This document shows positions 8,546-16,776 of a stretch of 64,000 nucleotides of DNA, in pieces. Source of the stretch: Peribacillus asahii. GTDB taxonomy: Bacteria; Bacillota; Bacilli; Bacillales; DSM-1321. Below the pieces are notes generated by a model. That model was not told the origin of the DNA. It did no database searches and was given only the letters and a program-made list of their open reading frames with translations. Positions within the stretch are counted from its first letter, which is position 1, and every line of letters begins with the position of its first letter. The position numbers and the translations under genes are program-made. The stretch lies in NCBI RefSeq assembly GCF_004006295.1, contig NZ_CP026095.1, forward strand, positions 3,086,001 to 3,150,000. Direction: 5' to 3'.

Positions 8546-9856
8546 TTAAGAAATAGTTTTTACCTCAGCCTCTTTTTCACTTACAACACTTAATCCTTTT
8601 TTCTTCAACGTTAGAATAACCGCACCACCAAGAATAATTAACGTACCAAGCGTGAACATCCCGGTTGAAATAGCTAACTGTCCAAAGATCATTGGGCCAA
8701 CAAAGCCCCCCAAACTCGCAAATGCATTAACCATTGCGATACCGGCTGGTGCAGTCGATTCTGTAAAAAATAGCGTCATAAAGGAGAAAAAGGTGCCTAT
8801 AAACCCGTACAGTCCAATGGCCGCAAAGGCAATCAAGGTAATGGTCATCGTTGCACTATCTGCAAAACCAGACAGGATAAAACACACTCCTGCAATAAGA
8901 AGACTTCCAATCAAATGTTTCCGATGTTCCTTTCTTTTGTCTGAACTCCATGCGAAGAGTAACATAGAAGGAATCCCAACTAGTGCCGGTATAATGGTCA
9001 ACCAACCAATTTCCATATTACTAGAACTAGCAGCAAATGATTTAACGATGCTAGGAAGCCAAAAGCCAAGGCCGTACATCGATGTATAATGCGCAAAGTA
9101 AATAAACGCTAACTTCCATACCTTTGAATCTTTAATCATGTCTAATTTCGTTGCTTTATTTACCGCAAGGCTTTGACGTCTTTCTCTATCTAGTTCATTT
9201 TCCAGCCAATTTTTTTCTTCATCTGTTAACCATTTAGCATCTTTCGGACGATTCGTTAAGTAAAATAATACGATAACCCCCAAAATAATGGCCGGAATTC
9301 CTTCAAGAATAAACATCCATCTCCAACCCGCCATCCCATTCCATGCAATATTGTCCATAATCCAAGTTGAAAGGGGGGCCCCTATAATAGTACCAATTGG
9401 TAAAGCCAACGTAAGAATTGCAGAAGCACGCCCTCTTTCTTGGCTTCGGAACCAATAAGTAAAATATAAAATAATCCCTGGGAAGAAGCCTGCCTCAGCA
9501 ATTCCCATTAAAAAACGGACAATATACAAATGTGTAGCCGATTGCACAAATGCTGTGAGAATCGTGATAAGACCCCATGTAATCATAATTCGGGCAATCC
9601 AGACTTTCGCTCCGACTTTGTGCATAATCAAATTACTTGGTATTTCAAATAAGAAATAGCCAATAAAGAAAATACCTGACAATAAACCAAAAACTTCTGC
9701 GGATAGTGCCAGGTCTGCGTTCATTTCTAAAGCAGCAAACCCTAAATTCACACGGTCTAAATACGCAATGATATAACATATCAAGACAAATGGTAGTATG
9801 CGTGTCATTGTCTTTTTAATTGTTGTACGCTCAATGGATTGACTTATTGAATTCAT
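8546..9856 (-). CDS. MFS transporter, anion:cation symporter (ACS) type
   Basis: A 436-residue permease with about 12 membrane helices, of the ACS family that imports organic anions by proton symport (hexuronate, tartrate, phthalate or 4-hydroxyphenylacetate type members). Signatures include YLDRVNLGFA in the first loop and GWRWMFILEGIPAIILG before helix 6. The ATG at 9856 is preferred over the longer frame to 9901 because AAGGGGGAT lies 10-12 bases before it. It lies 74 bases after the BKACE gene, so it probably imports the pathway substrate, a hydroxy or keto acid. Confidence 0.88.
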   Translation of the reverse strand: MNSISQSIERTTIKKTMTRILPFVLICYIIAYLDRVNLGFAALEMNADLALSAEVFGLLSGIFFIGYFLFEIPSNLIMHKVGAKVWIARIMITWGLITILTAFVQSATHLYIVRFLMGIAEAGFFPGIILYFTYWFRSQERGRASAILTLALPIGTIIGAPLSTWIMDNIAWNGMAGWRWMFILEGIPAIILGVIVLFYLTNRPKDAKWLTDEEKNWLENELDRERRQSLAVNKATKLDMIKDSKVWKLAFIYFAHYTSMYGLGFWLPSIVKSFAASSSNMEIGWLTIIPALVGIPSMLLFAWSSDKRKEHRKHLIGSLLIAGVCFILSGFADSATMTITLIAFAAIGLYGFIGTFFSFMTLFFTESTAPAGIAMVNAFASLGGFVGPMIFGQLAISTGMFTLGTLIILGGAVILTLKKKGLSVVSEKEAEVKTIS

Positions 9857-9930
9857 CTTATGGAAATCCCCCTTATCATTCTTCCTAAACAAAACTTGCA
9901 CACGGCGTAATCAAGAACAAGTGTGATCCC

Positions 9931-10767
9931 TTAAGAATTTGCAGGCTTCTTTACTTTTAACCCTAGAATCTCTCTAGCCTCATCAGGTGTTGCCACTTCG
10001 CGACCTAGTGTTTCAGCTAATTCTACAATTCTCTTTACAAATTGAGCGTTAGTTTTTGCTAATTCCCCCTTGCGGAAATACACAGCATCTTCCATACCTA
10101 CACGAACATGTCCGCCAAGTAGAATAGTCATGGTGTTAATCATTAGCTGATCTTTACTCGCTCCAATAGCCGACCAGATAGCGTCTTCTGGAATACTATC
10201 TCTCATAAACATTAGAGTTTCAGGTGTAGCAGGAATTCCACCTTGTGCCCCTAATACAAATTGGAAAAAGTAAGGCGGTTTAATTAGTCCTTTTTTAGCG
10301 ACGCGTAAGGCATTATGAATCATCCCAACATCGAACACTTCAAGTTCTGGTTTCACATTGTTTTCCAACATTTTCTCTGCTAATTGCTCTAGCATGGCAG
10401 GCGTATGGATAAATACATTTGGTCCGATATTGAAAGACCCTGCATCATAGGAAGCAATCTCAGGTTGCAATTCAACAACTGGAAATCTTTTTGTTACATC
10501 TTTCAGTTCTCCACCAGCAGTTGTAAAGTTGATAATAATATCACAATTCTTTTCTTCTAATAGTCTTCTTACTTCACGATACTTATCTAAATCTAAAGTC
10601 GGAATTCCGTCTTCGTCACGAACATGAATATGAGCAATCGCTGCACCTGCTTGCCATGATTCATAAATAGAATCAGCAATTTCCTGTGGTGTCGTTGGTA
10701 AATAAGGAGTGTGATCCTTCGTTGCAAAATCTCCTGTTGTAGCTACCGTAATAATTAATTTTTCCAT
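9931..10767 (-). CDS. BKACE family beta-keto acid cleavage enzyme (3-keto-5-aminohexanoate cleavage protein-like)
   Basis: A 278-residue TIM-barrel enzyme of the former DUF849 family. These Zn-dependent enzymes condense a beta-keto acid with acetyl-CoA and release acetoacetate plus an acyl-CoA. The metal-site HIH (H46, H48) in GAAIAHIHVRDEDG and the C-terminal GGHVRVGMED (H220, E226) are present. The founding reaction is 3-keto-5-aminohexanoate cleavage in lysine fermentation, but the family acts on many beta-keto acids, including dehydrocarnitine. Context here (dehydrogenase, MFS importer, thioesterase) suggests catabolism of an imported beta-hydroxy acid. Specificity cannot be read from sequence. 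Confidence 0.9.
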   Translation of the reverse strand: MEKLIITVATTGDFATKDHTPYLPTTPQEIADSIYESWQAGAAIAHIHVRDEDGIPTLDLDKYREVRRLLEEKNCDIIINFTTAGGELKDVTKRFPVVELQPEIASYDAGSFNIGPNVFIHTPAMLEQLAEKMLENNVKPELEVFDVGMIHNALRVAKKGLIKPPYFFQFVLGAQGGIPATPETLMFMRDSIPEDAIWSAIGASKDQLMINTMTILLGGHVRVGMEDAVYFRKGELAKTNAQFVKRIVELAETLGREVATPDEAREILGLKVKKPANS

Positions 10768-10840
10768 TATAATCCCGCCTTTTTATTAGTTATTTTTTTA
10801 ATATTCGGACTTTTATGTCTAAAAAAACTGTTTTATGTTT

Positions 10841-11596
10841 TTAGCTACCGCCTGTAACACCGATTCCTTCACCAGTGATGGCTGCCGCGCCATCTGAAGC
10901 TAAGAATACAGCTATAGCGCCTATTTCTGAAGGTTCAAGAAGACGTTTCATCCATTGTTTGCCTAGGATGTGATGATTTAGAGCTTCTTCTACAGTAGTT
11001 CCATCTTGTTCTGCAAGTTTTGGCAATTGTTTTTCGATTAATTCTGTACGTACTGGTCCAGGCATAATCGCATTGCAAGTAATACCAAATTTAGCAGTTT
11101 CTAATGCTGTCACCTGAGTGAAACCAACTTGTCCATATTTCGCTGCACAATAGGCAGATTTATAAGCATCAGGCATTCTGCCGTGAGCCGAAGAAATATT
11201 GATAATACGACCTTTATTTTGTTTTTTCATTGCAGGAATCACGTATTTTGTTGTTAAGAATGTTCCTTTCAACATAACGTCTATTAAAAGATCCCATTTT
11301 TCTACCGGAAAGTCTTCGATTGGAGAAATATGTTGAACTCCTGCATTGTTAACTAATACGTCGACCGTTCCACGTTCAGCAATGACTTGTTCAATAGCCA
11401 TTTTTACGCTTTCTTCGTCTGCTACGTTTACTTTATAGCCCTTTGCATTTCCTAATCTTTCAGCCCCGCTTTTAGCTGCTTCTTCATTTAAATCAAAGAT
11501 AGCAACAAAATCTCCATTGTTAATAAAGGATTCTGCGATTGCATATCCAATGCCCTGTGCTGCACCGGTAACAATTACTGTACGATTTTGTACCAT
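10841..11596 (-). CDS. SDR dehydrogenase, 3-hydroxybutyrate dehydrogenase-like
   Basis: A 251-residue classical short-chain dehydrogenase. TGAAQGIG (10-17) binds NAD(P), NNAG lies at 83-86, and the catalytic Ser135/136, Tyr149 and Lys153 are in place. The overall sequence is close to D-3-hydroxybutyrate dehydrogenases. First gene of the operon; it would either oxidise the substrate to the beta-keto acid used by the BKACE enzyme or interconvert acetoacetate and 3-hydroxybutyrate. The leader carries a consensus -35 and a large palindrome, suggesting control by the divergent TetR protein. The C-terminus (TGGS) stops a few residues early for the family. Confidence 0.85.
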   Translation of the reverse strand: MVQNRTVIVTGAAQGIGYAIAESFINNGDFVAIFDLNEEAAKSGAERLGNAKGYKVNVADEESVKMAIEQVIAERGTVDVLVNNAGVQHISPIEDFPVEKWDLLIDVMLKGTFLTTKYVIPAMKKQNKGRIINISSAHGRMPDAYKSAYCAAKYGQVGFTQVTALETAKFGITCNAIMPGPVRTELIEKQLPKLAEQDGTTVEEALNHHILGKQWMKRLLEPSEIGAIAVFLASDGAAAITGEGIGVTGGS

Positions 11597-11646
11597 GATT
11601 ATAATCTCCTTCTGTTTTGATCATTCACCAATACAACAATATTTTC

Positions 11647-11677
11647 AACAGAATCAATTCACCGAATACGTTCTGTT
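11647..11677 (-). promoter_or_regulatory. Palindromic operator overlapping the BKACE operon start
   Basis: A 31-bp imperfect palindrome with outer arms AACAGAA/TTCTGTT and inner arms ATTC/GAAT, 11 of 14 positions paired. It begins just 6 bases downstream of the predicted -10, an ideal repressor site. The nearest candidate repressor is the TetR protein encoded divergently at 12198. Confidence 0.6.
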
Positions 11678-11683
11678 AAATAT

Positions 11684-11712
11684 AATTTAAAGCGTTTTCA
11701 TTTAACTGTCAA
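11684..11712 (-). promoter_or_regulatory. SigA-type promoter of the BKACE operon
   Basis: On the minus strand a perfect -35 TTGACA (11707-11712), 17-base spacer and TAAATT (11684-11689) as -10, about 90 bases upstream of the dehydrogenase start. Confidence 0.65.
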
Positions 11713-12083
11713 CCTTTTTTTGGTATAATTGGGATATAAACAAAGGATTCACTTATTATTACAATCAATTGTATTCCATACATATTTTCGCTAATAAATA
11801 GACTATTTAAATAAAAAGTTTTCGAAGTAGATTTAAATCCTACTCTTTAAAACTAGGGATATTACTTGGGTTTGTTAGCGTCCCTCTCTTAAATAACCAT
11901 TCTCAACACTTGTCCAATAAAAATACCCGATTCCGCTTTAAGTTAGAATCAAGCATTCTTTGGTTTATTTAAAATCAGTTATACGACTTGATTCCCTAAA
12001 CGGTTTTACTGTCTATAATTGATGCTTACAGGATTGTGTTGGTACATTTGTCTGTAACAAGAATTTCAGTCCTTTTACAATCG
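11713..12083. other. Long intergenic region between operon promoter and tetR
   Basis: AT-rich stretch of about 370 bases with no convincing ORF, RNA or repeat in either strand. The tetR promoter presumably lies near its right end, but no clear -35/-10 pair was found. Confidence 0.5.
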
Positions 12084-12101
12084 TTTTACTAAATAGTAAA
12101 A
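12084..12101 (+). promoter_or_regulatory. Perfect inverted repeat upstream of tetR
   Basis: TTTTACT AAAT AGTAAAA, 7-base perfect arms, about 100 bases before the TetR start. Possibly an autoregulatory site; its half-sites do not match the operator in front of the dehydrogenase. Confidence 0.4.
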
Positions 12102-12197
12102 TACATGATAATAGCCTTATAAATGTTTCTCAAAATAAGTTATTACATAGCAGTTACATTAAAATACATAGAAATTAAATGACATGAGGAGAATAAA

Positions 12198-12812
12198 ATG
12201 TCTAAATCAAAATTAACAAGTCGTGACATTAAAGCAGTTGAAACTAAATCACGTATTTTTCAAACTGCATACAAGCTCATTTCAGAAAAAGAATATGAAA
12301 ACGTTTCTATTTCTGATATTTGTAAGAGTGCAGATGTCTCCATTGGAGCTTTCTATCATCATTACAAAGGAAAAGATGATATATTATTAGAAATCTATAG
12401 CCAAGCAGATAAACATTACAACGAATCACTAAGCGGAAAAAAATTCCACAACTATACGACGAAATTGGAAACCTATATTACATCATATTTCGAGTACAGT
12501 GCTAATACTACAGGATATAACATACTCAAACATATATTCCGCTCTGATAACAGATTATTCCAAATGGAAGATCGACCTTTAATGAAAAACCTTCTTAATA
12601 TTATTGAAGCTGGTCAAAAAAGTTCAGAATTCCGCACAGATAAATCAGCTAATGAACTATTTGAATTTGTCTTAGTAACAATAAGGGGAGTTATTTTCAA
12701 CTGGTGCGTGAATGAAGGAACAGAAGATTTATTGCAGAAGCAAAAGCTATTTACGGAATTTATTCTTCTATGTCTCAAAAATAATAGCACAGAGCAAAAC
12801 GATGAGTTATAG
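12198..12812 (+). CDS. TetR/AcrR family transcriptional regulator
   Basis: A 204-residue one-component regulator. The N-terminal 65 residues hold the TetR DNA-binding domain, with the helix-turn-helix ISDICKSADVSIGAFYHHYK being a textbook match; the rest is the ligand-binding domain. It is divergent from the BKACE operon, whose start site carries a large palindrome, so it is the likely repressor, with a substrate or acyl-CoA as effector. GAGGAG ribosome site before ATG. A terminator follows at 12974. Confidence 0.9.
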   Translation: MSKSKLTSRDIKAVETKSRIFQTAYKLISEKEYENVSISDICKSADVSIGAFYHHYKGKDDILLEIYSQADKHYNESLSGKKFHNYTTKLETYITSYFEYSANTTGYNILKHIFRSDNRLFQMEDRPLMKNLLNIIEAGQKSSEFRTDKSANELFEFVLVTIRGVIFNWCVNEGTEDLLQKQKLFTEFILLCLKNNSTEQNDEL

Positions 12813-12973
12813 AAGAAATGCGACTTTACTTTAGATGAAGTGTCTACTGATAATCATCGTTCCTATATCATACACACATAATTTATATGATTAAAATAAT
12901 TCAATCATATCCTTGAAAACAACCCTTATCTCATCCATCAAAGTTTATATAATCATGCATGAACAAAGAAAAG

Positions 12974-13012
12974 AATGGCGAAAAACTAATGTTGATTTCC
13001 CGCCATTTTTTA
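12974..13012 (+). terminator. Terminator of tetR
   Basis: AATGGCG (12974-12980) pairs with CGCCATT (13001-13007), followed by T-rich sequence. Confidence 0.75.
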
Positions 13013-13110
13013 TACATATTGAACTTTTGCCAGCGCCGTAAAATAACCTACTAGCAATACTGTTTAACAATTAAGTTAAGAAACCCAGGGTGTTCTAAAT
13101 TATACCAGAT

Positions 13111-13156
13111 AAAAAGATGACTCAATATTCAAAAACGAATATGAGTCATCTTTTTT
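13111..13156. terminator. Bidirectional terminator between tetR and nitroreductase
   Basis: AAAAAGATGACTCA (13111-13124) pairs perfectly with TGAGTCATCTTTTT (13142-13155). It can end the minus-strand nitroreductase transcript as well as read-through from tetR. The remainder of 12813-13272 holds no gene. Confidence 0.8.
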
Positions 13157-13272
13157 GATGAGTTATTTTATTGAAATGAAAAATAACCGTCAGTTTTTCA
13201 GCGACCTTGAAATCCTCACGAGACTTTTACATCTAAGGGGGAGATTATTAGGCATTTCTCTTCCTGTTCATA

Positions 13273-13872
13273 TTATTTATAGAATTTAACACGATCTTCA
13301 AGCGGTTGGAATTCTTTTTCACCCGCTGGAGAAGTTGGATTACCAAATGGCATTTGGGCAATTAATTTATATTCCCCAGGGATATTCCATTCCTTTTTCA
13401 CTTCTTCATCAATTAGCGGATTATAATGTTGTAAAGAAGCTCCTAATCCTTCTGCTTCCAATGCTGTCCATACAACTAATTGGTGCATACCTGATGCTTG
13501 GTTTGACCAGATTGGGAAATTGTCAGCGTATGTAGCGAATTGTTCTTGAAGAGATTTAACTACTGCTTCATCTTCAAAGAATAATACTGTTCCGTATCCA
13601 GCTTTAAAGGAATCCATTTTTTGCTGAGTAGCTGTGAAATCGGCTTCTCCGACTACTTTTCTTAACGTTTCAGTTGTAATGTCCCATAATTTATCATGCG
13701 CTTCTCCTGTTAATACAACAAGACGTGCAGTTTGGGAGTTGAAAGCAGATGGAGTATATTTTACAGCAAATTCAACAATTTCTTTGATTCTTTCATCAGA
13801 TACTTGTATCTCTTTATTGATTCCATAGTAAGAACGTCTTTCTTTCAATGCAGTGTAAAAATCTTTCGTCAT
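13273..13872 (-). CDS. Nitroreductase family FMN oxidoreductase
   Basis: A 199-residue flavoprotein of the nitroreductase superfamily, in the subgroup often annotated as fatty-acid-repression-mutant or HBN1-like nitroreductases. The N-terminal ALKERRSYYGI gives the FMN phosphate-binding RRS, and YTPSAFNSQTARLVVL and GLGASLQHYNPL are typical. In Bacillus, enzymes of this kind are induced by quinones and other electrophiles and reduce them with NAD(P)H. Its neighbours (VOC dioxygenase, FMN reductase) fit that role. It is separated from them by a terminator, so it is probably its own unit. Confidence 0.85.
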   Translation of the reverse strand: MTKDFYTALKERRSYYGINKEIQVSDERIKEIVEFAVKYTPSAFNSQTARLVVLTGEAHDKLWDITTETLRKVVGEADFTATQQKMDSFKAGYGTVLFFEDEAVVKSLQEQFATYADNFPIWSNQASGMHQLVVWTALEAEGLGASLQHYNPLIDEEVKKEWNIPGEYKLIAQMPFGNPTSPAGEKEFQPLEDRVKFYK

Positions 13873-14061
13873 AATAATTATTCCTCCTAAAAGCCCATTT
13901 CAATACACGACCTATTATCTTCGTCATTTGAAGTCTATATTCATTGCTAAGCAACATTTGCTACATCTTTTGAATCCTTTTGAAAAATTAATCGACCTAC
14001 TGAAAGTAACTTGCTTCCATTTGCTTGATAACGATTTGCTCAAACTTCATATTCATTTTTT

Positions 14062-14094
14062 AATTACAACATGTGCATGGCACATGTTGTAATT
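14062..14094 (-). terminator. Terminator after FMN reductase gene
   Basis: A perfect hairpin, ACAACATGTG/CACATGTTGT with a five-base loop and A/T flanks, just downstream of the minus-strand gene ending at 14118. Confidence 0.75.
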
Positions 14095-14117
14095 TGCAGT
14101 GATTTACTTCTGTATAA

Positions 14118-14711
14118 TTAGCGAATTGTAAATAATGCTTTTGACCAAGGAATTAATTGATCTAACATTTGATTTACTGAATCTTCTTGAACTGCTTTTG
14201 GTTTAAAGTCAGTACCGTTTTCAAAATCAGTGAATAAAGATAATGCTGGATGTACGCGAACATCTGCAACTAACAATTCACCTAAAATACCACGTAAGTG
14301 TTCTGCCGCACGAGCACCGCCTACCGAACCGTAAGATACAATGCCAGCCGCTTTGTTGTTCCACTCTTCACGTAAATAATCTAATGCATTTTTAAGTGCC
14401 CCTGTAATTGAGTGGTTATATTCTTGAACGATAAATACGAAGCCGTCTTGAGCTGCGATAATTTCAGACCATGCTGCTGCGCCTGAAGTATCTCCGCCTT
14501 CTTCACCTAGTAATGGTAATTTGTAATCTGCGATATCGATAATTGTGTAGTTTGCGTCACCGCGTTTGTCTGCTAATTCTTTTACCCATGCACCAACTTG
14601 TGGACTTACGCGCCCTTCACGTGTAGATCCTAAAATAATACCAATGTTTAATTTTGTCATTGTTTCTTCCTCCTTTTGTCCAGCTCCAAATAATTTATTT
14701 AAAAATCCCAT
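14118..14711 (-). CDS. NADPH-dependent FMN reductase (flavodoxin-like fold)
   Basis: A flavodoxin-like NAD(P)H:FMN/quinone reductase. The FMN phosphate loop GSTREGRVSPQVG lies near residues 28-40 and the conserved EYNHSITGALKNALDYL near 98-114. Two starts have good ribosome sites: ATG at 14711 (197 residues, used here) and ATG at 14660 (MTKLNIG, AGGAGG eight bases upstream, 180 residues); the shorter form matches the usual family length. It lies 17 bases after the VOC dioxygenase, so the two form an operon under MhqR-like control. Likely role: reduction of quinones or azo compounds. Confidence 0.87.
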   Translation of the reverse strand: MGFLNKLFGAGQKEEETMTKLNIGIILGSTREGRVSPQVGAWVKELADKRGDANYTIIDIADYKLPLLGEEGGDTSGAAAWSEIIAAQDGFVFIVQEYNHSITGALKNALDYLREEWNNKAAGIVSYGSVGGARAAEHLRGILGELLVADVRVHPALSLFTDFENGTDFKPKAVQEDSVNQMLDQLIPWSKALFTIR

Positions 14712-14728
14712 TTTATTGTTTCACCCCC

Positions 14729-15712
14729 TTACAAGTATTCTTTTTCAATCGTCAGCGTACTTCGTACAGTATCAATTGGTCTCACTATTTTTTCGATTTG
14801 TTCACGTTTTGGTTCAAAGAATGGCGGTAAAGATAATTTTTCACCAAGTGTTTCGTATCGTTCATCCTCCATAAATCCAGGACCATCCGTTGCCAATTCA
14901 AATAAGATGGAAGGGGCAACATTTGTATATAAAGATCCAAAATAATAACGCTCTACATAACCTGAGTTTCGTAATTGGAATTCATGTAAACGTTGTTGCC
15001 ATGCATCTAAATCTGTACGTTCATCCACTCGGAATGCTGTATGATGAACTGTACCAAAGCCTTGTCGAGCTTGCGGAAGAATTGTATTATATTCGACGAT
15101 TACTTGTGCACCGTTTCCGCCTTCACCCATCTCAAATAAGTGGAAGGAACCTTCCCCGGCAACTTCTCTCATGAAGAACACTTTCTCCAGCACTTCTTTA
15201 AAATAATCATAATAAGAGGTACGAACGAAAATTGGTCCTAACCCTGTAATCGCATATTCTAACGGAATCGGTCCTTTTTGCCATGGTGTTCCAGAAGCGA
15301 CACCTTGATTATGTTCATCTGAAATGAGTTGATACTGTTGATCATCAAAATCAACAAAAGATAATGTCTTCTTACCAAATTGCTCTTTAATGCCTGTATG
15401 TTTTACTTCGTATTTATCAAAACGTTTTACCCAATAATCTAATGCTGCATCAGTTGGTACACGGAAAGACGTTTTTGAAATTTCGTTCGTGCCATGTACC
15501 CCTTTCGGAATGCCAGGAAAATCGAAGAATGTCATATCTGTTCCTGGACTACCAACATCATCTGTGAAATATAAGTGATATGTTTTGATATCATCTTGGT
15601 TCACCGTTTTCTTTACTAAACGCATACCTAATACATAAGTAAAAAATTCATAAATCCTTTCTGCACTGCTTGTAATTGCTGTTACGTGATGAAGTCCTTT
15701 TAATTCGTTCAT
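14729..15712 (-). CDS. VOC-family ring-cleaving dioxygenase (MhqO/MhqA-like)
   Basis: A 327-residue extradiol-type dioxygenase with two vicinal-oxygen-chelate domains. The first starts at MNELKGLHHVTAIT with the metal His in GLHHVT, the second is around residues 150-270 (TVHHTAFRV). The MhqR-regulated members in B. subtilis cleave hydroquinone-type rings and protect against quinone stress. An 18-bp box matching the MhqR operator lies 23 bases upstream of the start. Co-transcribed with the FMN reductase. Confidence 0.88.
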   Translation of the reverse strand: MNELKGLHHVTAITSSAERIYEFFTYVLGMRLVKKTVNQDDIKTYHLYFTDDVGSPGTDMTFFDFPGIPKGVHGTNEISKTSFRVPTDAALDYWVKRFDKYEVKHTGIKEQFGKKTLSFVDFDDQQYQLISDEHNQGVASGTPWQKGPIPLEYAITGLGPIFVRTSYYDYFKEVLEKVFFMREVAGEGSFHLFEMGEGGNGAQVIVEYNTILPQARQGFGTVHHTAFRVDERTDLDAWQQRLHEFQLRNSGYVERYYFGSLYTNVAPSILFELATDGPGFMEDERYETLGEKLSLPPFFEPKREQIEKIVRPIDTVRSTLTIEKEYL

Positions 15713-15734
15713 CTTTATTCCTCCGTTTTACAAA

Positions 15735-15752
15735 TATCTCGAATTCAAGATA
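15735..15752 (-). promoter_or_regulatory. MhqR-like operator in front of the dioxygenase
   Basis: TATCTCGAATTCAAGATA, an 18-bp palindrome with one mismatched pair, which matches the B. subtilis MhqR box as I recall it (TATCTCGAATTCGAGATA). It sits in the leader of the dioxygenase-FMN reductase operon. Confidence 0.75.
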
Positions 15753-15798
15753 TATACATAAAAATTAACTTCTTGTTGTTCTGTAACCAATTTGTTTT

Positions 15799-15845
15799 AA
15801 TAAACCAATTCGGACACTAATGAAAAATGTACGAATTGGTTTATT
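15799..15845 (-). terminator. Terminator after yceI-like gene
   Basis: AATAAACCAATTCG (15799-15812) pairs perfectly with CGAATTGGTTTATT (15832-15845), 28 bases beyond the YceI stop on the minus strand. Confidence 0.75.
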
Positions 15846-15872
15846 ATTAGCATAATATTTTATAGCCTAAAA

Positions 15873-16400
15873 TTATGCTGCTGGGTTGATTTCTAATTCA
15901 ACTTTGATTCTAATGTCTTTCCCTACAAGTACGCCACCTGTTTCAAGTGCTGCATTCCAAGTAAGATCGAACTCTTCACGGTTAATTTTAGCTGTTGCTT
16001 CAAATCCGTACACTTCTACACCCCATGGGTTCGTACCTTTACCACCAAATTCAACATCAAAAGTTACTGGTTTTGTTACACCTTTAATAGTTAAGTCACC
16101 AGTTACTTTGTAATCATCTCCAGCTTTTGTAATGTTTGTTGATTTAAAATCAATTGTTGGATATGTTTCTACATCAAAAAAGTCTGCTGATTTTAAGTGG
16201 TTATCACGATCTTCGCTGCGTGTGTTGATGCTTGCAACGTCAAATTTGAATGCAATTGAAGCTGTAGTTAAATCTGCTAAATCTGCAGCTTCTACGTCTG
16301 CTGTATAAGAATCGAATTGTCCTTTTACTTTTGATACCATCATATGTTTTACTTCAAACCCTACGCTTGAGTGTGATTGGTCTACTGTCCATTTTGCCAT
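15873..16400 (-). CDS. YceI family lipid/isoprenoid-binding protein
   Basis: A 175-residue lipocalin-like YceI-domain protein without a signal peptide, so cytoplasmic. Family hallmarks are WTVDQSHSSVGFEVKHMMVSKVKG at the start (first 20 residues), DVETYPTIDFKST in the middle and GFEATAKINREEFDL near the end. YceI domains bind long polyisoprenoid or quinone-like lipids. Two MhqR-like boxes in its promoter region put it in the same quinone/electrophile stress response as the adjacent dioxygenase. Good GGGAGG site before ATG. Confidence 0.92.
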   Translation of the reverse strand: MAKWTVDQSHSSVGFEVKHMMVSKVKGQFDSYTADVEAADLADLTTASIAFKFDVASINTRSEDRDNHLKSADFFDVETYPTIDFKSTNITKAGDDYKVTGDLTIKGVTKPVTFDVEFGGKGTNPWGVEVYGFEATAKINREEFDLTWNAALETGGVLVGKDIRIKVELEINPAA

Positions 16401-16423
16401 TTTAAAATTCCTCCCATTTGTTT

Positions 16424-16441
16424 TATCTCGAAACTGAGATA
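16424..16441 (-). promoter_or_regulatory. Second MhqR-like box in the yceI leader
   Basis: TATCTCGAAACTGAGATA: outer TATCTC/GAGATA arms intact, centre less symmetric than the dioxygenase box. It lies between promoter and ribosome site. Confidence 0.6.
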
Positions 16442-16506
16442 TATATTTAAAAAAATTTAAAAGCTGTACATTCCATCATTTTTAAATAAATTATTATGAA
16501 ATCAAT

Positions 16507-16554
16507 TATCTCTAACCTGAGATAAATTTAACATACATCAATTCGTATTGTCAA
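16507..16554 (-). promoter_or_regulatory. yceI promoter with MhqR-like box at the start site
   Basis: On the minus strand -35 TTGACA (16549-16554), 17-base spacer, -10 TTAAAT (16526-16531), immediately followed by TATCTCTAACCTGAGATA (16507-16524), whose 6-base arms are perfect. A repressor at this place would block initiation. Confidence 0.65.
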
Positions 16555-16596
16555 TACTTTTACATTCTGTTATAAAAAATATTCCATAACGTACAG

Positions 16597-16634
16597 AAAG
16601 ACCTGTCTTGAAATTTTATTGAGACAGGTCTTTT
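16597..16634 (-). terminator. Hairpin between hydroxyacyl-CoA dehydrogenase and yceI
   Basis: AAAGACCTGTCT (16597-16608) pairs with AGACAGGTCTTT (16622-16633); it probably ends the minus-strand dehydrogenase transcript. Confidence 0.65.
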
Positions 16635-16690
16635 GCAACAAGAAATATATTTTCTTTTCAATTCATACACGCCATCAGATTTATCCAACT

Positions 16691-16733
16691 CTTAACAAGC
16701 AATAAGACCCCACTGATGGAAGTTTCACTTTAT
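16691..16733 (+). repeat. 43-bp remnant of the palindrome-ended repeat (both termini fused)
   Basis: The left 21 bases resemble the left end of the family (CTTAAC...TAAGACCCC) and the right 22 bases match the right end exactly (ACTGATGGAAGTTTCACTTT and AT). The join falls at the CCCCAC shared by both ends, so it looks like a deletion by recombination between the two terminal hairpins. It confirms the outer limits of the element. Confidence 0.7.
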
Positions 16734-16776
16734 CATTTCTTTTAAACTTTATGCTCTAGTCGGTTGTAGAATGACT

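Noticed and set aside
12198..12812. Assignment of the TetR protein to FadR or QacR
   Set aside because: Only the DNA-binding domain is diagnostic; the nearby palindromes do not match the known boxes of those regulators.
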